The notes under the pieces are model-generated. The model was not told the origin of the DNA. It ran no database searches and worked only from the letters and a program-made list of their open reading frames with translations. From NCBI RefSeq assembly GCF_018614055.1, contig NZ_JAGGPB010000025.1:186001-250000 (forward strand): a DNA stretch of 64,000 nucleotides. Reading direction: 5' to 3'. The position numbers and the translations under genes are program-made. This stretch comes from Streptomyces sp. ISL-98 (GTDB lineage Bacteria; Actinomycetota; Actinomycetes; Streptomycetales; Streptomycetaceae). This document shows positions 58,770-64,000 of the stretch, piece after piece. Position 1 is the stretch's first letter, and each line of letters begins with the position of its first letter.

Positions 58770-60335
58770 ATGTCCGCTGAGAGCCCCCTGGCCGCCTTCG
58801 ACTATGTGGTGGTCGGCGGCGGTACGGCCGGCGCGGTCGTCGCCGCGCGGCTGACCGAGGACCCGGACGTCAGCGTCTGCGTACTCGAGGCCGGTCCTTC
58901 GGACGTCGGCGACGACAACATCCTCCGGCTCGACCGGTGGATGGCCCTGCTGGAGTCCGGTTACGACTGGGACTACCCGGTGGAGCCGCAGGAGAACGGC
59001 AACAGCTTCATGCGGCACGCCCGCGCCAAGGTGCTCGGCGGCTGCTCCTCGCACAACTCGTGCATCGCCTTCTGGGCACCGGCCGAGGACCTGGACGAGT
59101 GGGGCGCGCTGGGCTGTACGGGGTGGAGCGCGGCGGACTGTTTCCCCCTCTACCAGCGCCTGGAGACCAATGACGCGCCCGGCGACCACCACGGCCGCTC
59201 GGGCCCGGTGACCATCCGTACGGTCCCGCCGAACGACCCGTGCGGCAGAGCGCTGCTGGCGGCGTGCACGGCGACGGAGATCCCCAGCAGGCCGTTCAAC
59301 ACCGGCAGGACGGTGGTGCGCGGTGCGCACTGGTTCCAGATCAACTCCCTTCCGGACGGCACCCGTTCGTCCTCGTCGGTCGCGTATCTGCACCCGATTC
59401 TCGGCAAGCGGCAGAATCTGGAGGTACGCACGGGGTTGCAGGCCAAGCGGCTGCTGTTCGACGACAGCGGACGGCGTTGCACGGGCGTCGAGTATCTGGA
59501 GCCCGACACCATTCACAGCGGGGCGGTCACGGCGCGGCGCGAAGTCATCGTCTCGTGCGGGGCCATCGACTCTCCGAAGCTGCTGATGCTGTCCGGTATC
59601 GGACCGGCCGGGCATCTGTGGGACTGCGACGTCGAGGTACGGGTGGACTCCCCCGGGGTCGGCTCCAATCTGCAGGACCACCCGGAGGGCGTGATCATGT
59701 GGGAAGCGAAGCAGCCCATGGTCACGGCGTCCAGCCAGTGGTGGGAGATCGGCATCTTCGTCGACACCGAACCGGGCCTCGACCGGCCGGACTTGATGTT
59801 CCACTACGGTTCGGTGCCTTTCGACCTGAACACCTACCGGCGCGGCTATCCGACCGCCGACAACGCCTTCTGTCTCACGCCGAACGTCACCCGGGCCCGC
59901 TCCATGGGCACGGTCCGGCTGCGCACCCGCGACTTCCGGGACAAGCCGAAGGTCGACCCCCGCTACTTCACGCACGAGCACGACATCCGGGTGATGACGT
60001 ACGGGCTGCGGCTCGCCCGCGAGATCGCCGGGCGGGCCCCGATGGCCGGCTGGACCGGCGCCGAGCTCGCTCCGGGCCCGGACGCGAAGACCGACGAGGA
60101 ACTGTTCTCGTACATCCGGCAGACGCACAACACCGTCTACCACCCGGCGGGCACCGTGCGCATGGGCGCGGCGGCCGACCACGACTCGCCGCTCGATCCT
60201 CAACTGCGCGTCAAGGGCGTCACGGGACTGCGGGTGGCCGACGCGTCCGTCATGCCTTTCCTTCCGACGGTCAATCCGTGCATCACCACGATGATGATCG
60301 GCGAGAAGTGCGCCGACATGATCAAGGCGACGTAG
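58770..60335 (+). CDS. GMC family FAD oxidoreductase (choline-dehydrogenase-like)
   Basis: A 521-residue FAD enzyme. The ADP-binding motif is [20 protein letters not shown], followed by the GMC-1 signature region [22 protein letters not shown]-2 is [20 protein letters not shown]. The active-site His is in [19 protein letters not shown] and the Asn-proximal end in [19 protein letters not shown]. Length fits choline dehydrogenase/oxidase. GGAGACGC lies before the ATG. With the neighbouring aldehyde dehydrogenase and permease it suits alcohol-to-acid oxidation of choline or a related aminoalcohol. Confidence 0.87.
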   Translation: MSAESPLAAFDYVVVGGGTAGAVVAARLTEDPDVSVCVLEAGPSDVGDDNILRLDRWMALLESGYDWDYPVEPQENGNSFMRHARAKVLGGCSSHNSCIAFWAPAEDLDEWGALGCTGWSAADCFPLYQRLETNDAPGDHHGRSGPVTIRTVPPNDPCGRALLAACTATEIPSRPFNTGRTVVRGAHWFQINSLPDGTRSSSSVAYLHPILGKRQNLEVRTGLQAKRLLFDDSGRRCTGVEYLEPDTIHSGAVTARREVIVSCGAIDSPKLLMLSGIGPAGHLWDCDVEVRVDSPGVGSNLQDHPEGVIMWEAKQPMVTASSQWWEIGIFVDTEPGLDRPDLMFHYGSVPFDLNTYRRGYPTADNAFCLTPNVTRARSMGTVRLRTRDFRDKPKVDPRYFTHEHDIRVMTYGLRLAREIAGRAPMAGWTGAELAPGPDAKTDEELFSYIRQTHNTVYHPAGTVRMGAAADHDSPLDPQLRVKGVTGLRVADASVMPFLPTVNPCITTMMIGEKCADMIKAT

Positions 60336-60420
60336 GCGCAACCTGGTCGCAACGTCCGGGTCCATACCCTCGCGCCGAGTGCCGCCCAACGGCGGGCGGC
60401 GCCAGAGGGAGGCCACGGAG

Positions 60421-61944
<1,524 letters not shown>

Positions 61945-61953
61945 ACGCCGAAG

Positions 61954-61993
61954 AAGGGCGCCTGAACAGGTGTTTTGCCTGCCAGGCGCCCTT
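61954..61993 (+). terminator. Strong hairpin after the aldehyde dehydrogenase operon
   Basis: AAGGGCGCCTG at 61954-61964 pairs with CAGGCGCCCTT at 61983-61993. The 18-base loop contains a small inner stem CAGG/CCTG. It begins ten bases after the stop of the last dehydrogenase and closes the 54.2-62 kb unit. Confidence 0.75.
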
Positions 61994-62113
61994 CGTGGCG
62001 CGCATCTAAGCCGTGTGGCGAAATACGAAGCTACTCCCGATATCTTCCACCGCTATCCCACCTCTTACCAGCTGTTCCGGGGCATTTCCGGGCCAAGGAC
62101 CGGCTCATGTGTT

Positions 62114-62590
62114 CTACGCGCTGCCCTCCGGCACCTCCCATCGCCGCATCGACTCCTCTATCAAGTTGTTGGCATGGTTCCGTGCCTCGGCCAGGAACTT
62201 GGCGTAGTAGCGGAAGAGAACCTGGATGCTTTGTCCGGCCCGGCGCGCACACTCTGCGGGGTCGACACCCGAGGCAAGCCAGAACGAGATTCCGGCGTGG
62301 CGCAGGTCGTAGCGGCGTTTCGCCAAATCAAGGGCGTGCTCGTCGAGTGTGAGTGCGGCCTCACGCGCCCGTCCCCATGTGATGCCGTACGCGGAAGGAT
62401 CGATGTATTTTCCCGCCGCGTTGCGGAACAGACGTCCGTCGGGTGGGACACCGAAGCGCTCTATGACTCTCCGCCGGTACGCCGACTGGTCCAGCCGCTG
62501 ACCCGGCCGTCCATCGGCTGGCTGTTCACCCCTGCCCCGCCACCGGCTGCCTGCGTTCACGGAGGGCTGTGAAGGTTTGGCGAACGGGAA
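62114..62590 (-). pseudogene. Tyrosine-type integrase remnant (C-terminal half)
   Basis: The frame reads ERFGVPPDGRLFRNAAGKY, then RRYDLRHAGISFWLASGVDP and AECARRAGQSIQVLFRYYAK. This is the tail of a phage-type tyrosine recombinase: box II LRHAG, a Gln where GHS is usual, and the catalytic tyrosine in FRYYAKFL. The N-terminal arm and box I arginine are absent; the upstream part of the frame is unrelated. It sits between the catabolic operon's terminator and a type VII-type gene pair. It looks like a scar of an integrated element. No tRNA or att repeat could be found next to it. Confidence 0.7.
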
Positions 62591-62679
62591 GAACCCTGAT
62601 GCGGCCCCCTGGTACCTGCTGGCTAACGTGGTCACCGGTTGATCACCACGAATTCCTATACAACGGGGAGCACAGCGCC

Positions 62680-62982
62680 ATGGGAGCAGGCTTCAAAGTC
62701 GAGTTAACTGAACTCGACGCGCTCGTCAGAGAGCTCCATCGGAGCCAGGAGGAGATGCGCTCGGCGCTGAACGCGCTGCGTGACACCGGCCCGAAGACCA
62801 CGGGCAGTAAGGAACTCGACAACGCCTGCGACGAGTTCCACGACAGCTGGGACGACGCGATCAAAAAAATCGCCGATGGCACGCAAATCATCGAGGACAA
62901 GCTCAAGCAGACCCGCGACACCTACCGGGACGCCGAGGCGGCCATCCGGGACGGCTTCGGCGGAAAGGGTGGCGCGAAGTGA
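62680..62982 (+). CDS. WXG100/ESX-like small protein
   Basis: A 100-residue helical hairpin protein of WXG100 size. The two helices are TELDALVRELHRSQEEMRSA and ELDNACDEFHDSWDDAIKKI, with a second-helix end IIEDKLKQTRDTYRDAEAAI. The usual central W-x-G is not strict; the turn region has SWDD instead, so it is a divergent member. A GGGGAG ribosome-binding site is present. Its stop overlaps the next start (GTGA), so the two are one operon. Such proteins form helical partners for secretion by type VII systems. Confidence 0.72.
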   Translation: MGAGFKVELTELDALVRELHRSQEEMRSALNALRDTGPKTTGSKELDNACDEFHDSWDDAIKKIADGTQIIEDKLKQTRDTYRDAEAAIRDGFGGKGGAK

Positions 62983-64000
62983 GCGACAAGTACCCCTCGC
63001 TCGGCTTCGACCCCGCGCCGGGTGACTCCGGCAACGTGGGTTCGCTCGCCGCCCGTACCAAGAAGGCCGCGACCGCGCTCGACACCGCGCAGAACAGCAT
63101 CAAGCGCCTGACAGGAAACGTGAGCTGGGCCGGCGATGCCGCCTCCGCCTTCTCCCAGAAGGTCGGAGAGCTGCCCCGCTATCTCAAGGACAGCCACGAG
63201 GCGATGCAGACCGCGTCCTCGGAGATGGCGAAGTGGCGCGAAGCACTCACCCACTACCAGAGCACCGCCGGTACGTACGAGGTGCAGGCCAAGCAAGCCA
63301 AGGGCAAGGTGGCCTCGGCGGAGAAGGCCAACGACGCCGCGGCCGGCCGCTACAACCAGGCCGCGAACGACCCCGCCTTCCGGCTGAGCGGCCAGATGTT
63401 CACCGGACCCGCCCTCCAGGACGCCCAGGCGAAGGTCGACGCGGCGAGCAGCCGGCTCAAGCAGGCCGACAGTGAACTCGACTCCGCCTCCACCCAGCTG
63501 GACCAGGCGCAGCGCGAACTCGAAGAAATCATCAAACGGGCCGAGCAGTTGCTGGAGGAGCACCAGGCCGAGGCCCGCGGTGTCGCGGGACACATGCGCA
63601 AGGCCACCGACGCCGCCCCCGACCCCGGCTTCTGGGAGCGGCTCGGCGACAAGTTCAAAGAGATCGGGCACTCCATCCAGGAGTGGTGCGCCCGCAACAA
63701 GGACCTGCTGAACAAGATCGGCGACTGGCTGGGAAACATATCCGCCGTACTCGGCATCCTGGCGCTGCTGACCCTGTGGTGTCCCCCGTTGTCCGGCGCA
63801 CTCGCGTTGGCGAGTGCAGGGTTCTCGGCGGGCGCGCTGCTCTCGCACGGTGCGGCGAAGATCGGAGGGGCGGATGTCGGGTGGGGAACCCTCGCAGGTG
63901 ATGCGGTAGGCCTTATTCCGGGCGCGGCGTTCGCGAAGACCGCGATCACTGGAACCGCGAAGGTAGTGGTGAAGGTGGGGGACGGGGTGGTCACACACAT
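62979..64000 (+). CDS. Large type VII secretion effector-like protein (partial, runs off window)
   Basis: The first 340 residues are visible. Residues 1-220 are a long helical, Gln/Ala-rich coiled-coil-like region (LAARTKKAATALDTAQNSIK, LTGNVSWAGDAASAFSQKVG with a W-x-G turn, QAKVDAASSRLKQADSELDS), like the N-terminal delivery domain of WXG/LXG effectors. A short membrane-like stretch follows (ISAVLGILALLTLWCPPLSG, then GALALASAGFSAGALLSHGA), as in polymorphic toxins before their toxic end. The C-terminal part is beyond the window, so the effector activity is unknown. GTG start coupled to the WXG100-like gene. No secretion-machine gene is visible here. Confidence 0.72.
   Translation, partial: MSDKYPSLGFDPAPGDSGNVGSLAARTKKAATALDTAQNSIKRLTGNVSWAGDAASAFSQKVGELPRYLKDSHEAMQTASSEMAKWREALTHYQSTAGTYEVQAKQAKGKVASAEKANDAAAGRYNQAANDPAFRLSGQMFTGPALQDAQAKVDAASSRLKQADSELDSASTQLDQAQRELEEIIKRAEQLLEEHQAEARGVAGHMRKATDAAPDPGFWERLGDKFKEIGHSIQEWCARNKDLLNKIGDWLGNISAVLGILALLTLWCPPLSGALALASAGFSAGALLSHGAAKIGGADVGWGTLAGDAVGLIPGAAFAKTAITGTAKVVVKVGDGVVTH

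Noticed and set aside
61994-62680. tRNA gene or att site next to the integrase remnant
   Set aside because: No cloverleaf-like sequence or flanking direct repeat could be found by eye around it.

Overview
The window is about 64 kb of very GC-rich DNA. Long spurious open frames lie opposite almost every gene, GTG starts are frequent, and many genes overlap by four bases (ATGA or GTGA). The gene content points to a Streptomyces-type actinomycete chromosome: a conservon (cvnABCD), a type III polyketide synthase cluster, DUF3618 and DUF2795 proteins, an SNF2/SWIM pair, WXG100-type proteins and HEAT-repeat proteins. I saw no rRNA or tRNA genes and no CRISPR array by eye.

Region by region. 0-5.7 kb: an ArsR-like regulator (cut by the window edge) divergent from a quinone oxidoreductase/ketopantoate-reductase-like pair, then a subtilase and a secreted sialidase. 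5.8-9.8 kb: a TPR protein coupled to a polyprenyl diphosphate synthase, two small envelope-type proteins (DUF3618 and a holin-like protein) and a DUF2071 protein. 9.8-13.5 kb: a probable phenolic-lipid cluster of type III PKS, ICMT-like methyltransferase and flavin oxidoreductase (srsABC-like), with a divergent UbiA prenyltransferase. 13.5-18.8 kb: a membrane-anchored HTH regulator divergent from a secreted protein, then an L,D-transpeptidase lipoprotein, a PI-PLC-like enzyme and a cupin. 18.8-25 kb: a degraded accessory belt with a sortase remnant, a membrane protein gene broken by a 260-bp IS200/IS605-like mini-element, a broken DHFR/RibD-family gene, a truncated DUF6098-like gene and a PAP2 phosphatase remnant. 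Intact SGNH hydrolase, PfpI and YihY/BrkB genes sit among them. 25-31.9 kb: small stress-type genes, an aquaporin with an unusual inverted-repeat leader, two SDR enzymes, an orphan GvpL/F gas-vesicle-type protein and a protein-tyrosine-phosphatase-like protein.

32-37.3 kb is a complete conservon (cvnA-B-C-D plus a second roadblock protein) with an upstream MHYT sensor gene, all on the minus strand. 37.4-47.3 kb holds a methyltransferase, an MpaB-type oxygenase, hypothetical proteins, a very large HEAT-repeat protein, a secreted alpha/beta hydrolase, a MOSC protein that appears to start at CTG, and a fatty-acid desaturase. 47.4-51.8 kb is an SNF2 helicase/SWIM zinc-finger pair. 52-54 kb contains a 34-codon ORF coupled to an ABC exporter. 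54.2-62 kb looks like a choline/betaine-type catabolic unit: GAF regulator, betaine-aldehyde-dehydrogenase-like enzyme, APC permease, GMC oxidoreductase and a second aldehyde dehydrogenase, ended by a strong terminator. The last 2 kb carry a tyrosine-integrase remnant next to a WXG100-like protein and the start of a large type VII secretion effector-like gene that runs off the window.

The strongest candidates for something new are the IS605-like mini-element with hairpins at both ends, the small ORF coupled to an ABC exporter, the inverted repeat that overlaps the aquaporin ribosome-binding site, and the HTH-transmembrane regulator with a three-half-site operator facing a secreted partner. 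All functional assignments are from reading the sequence and remembered family features; no database search was run.
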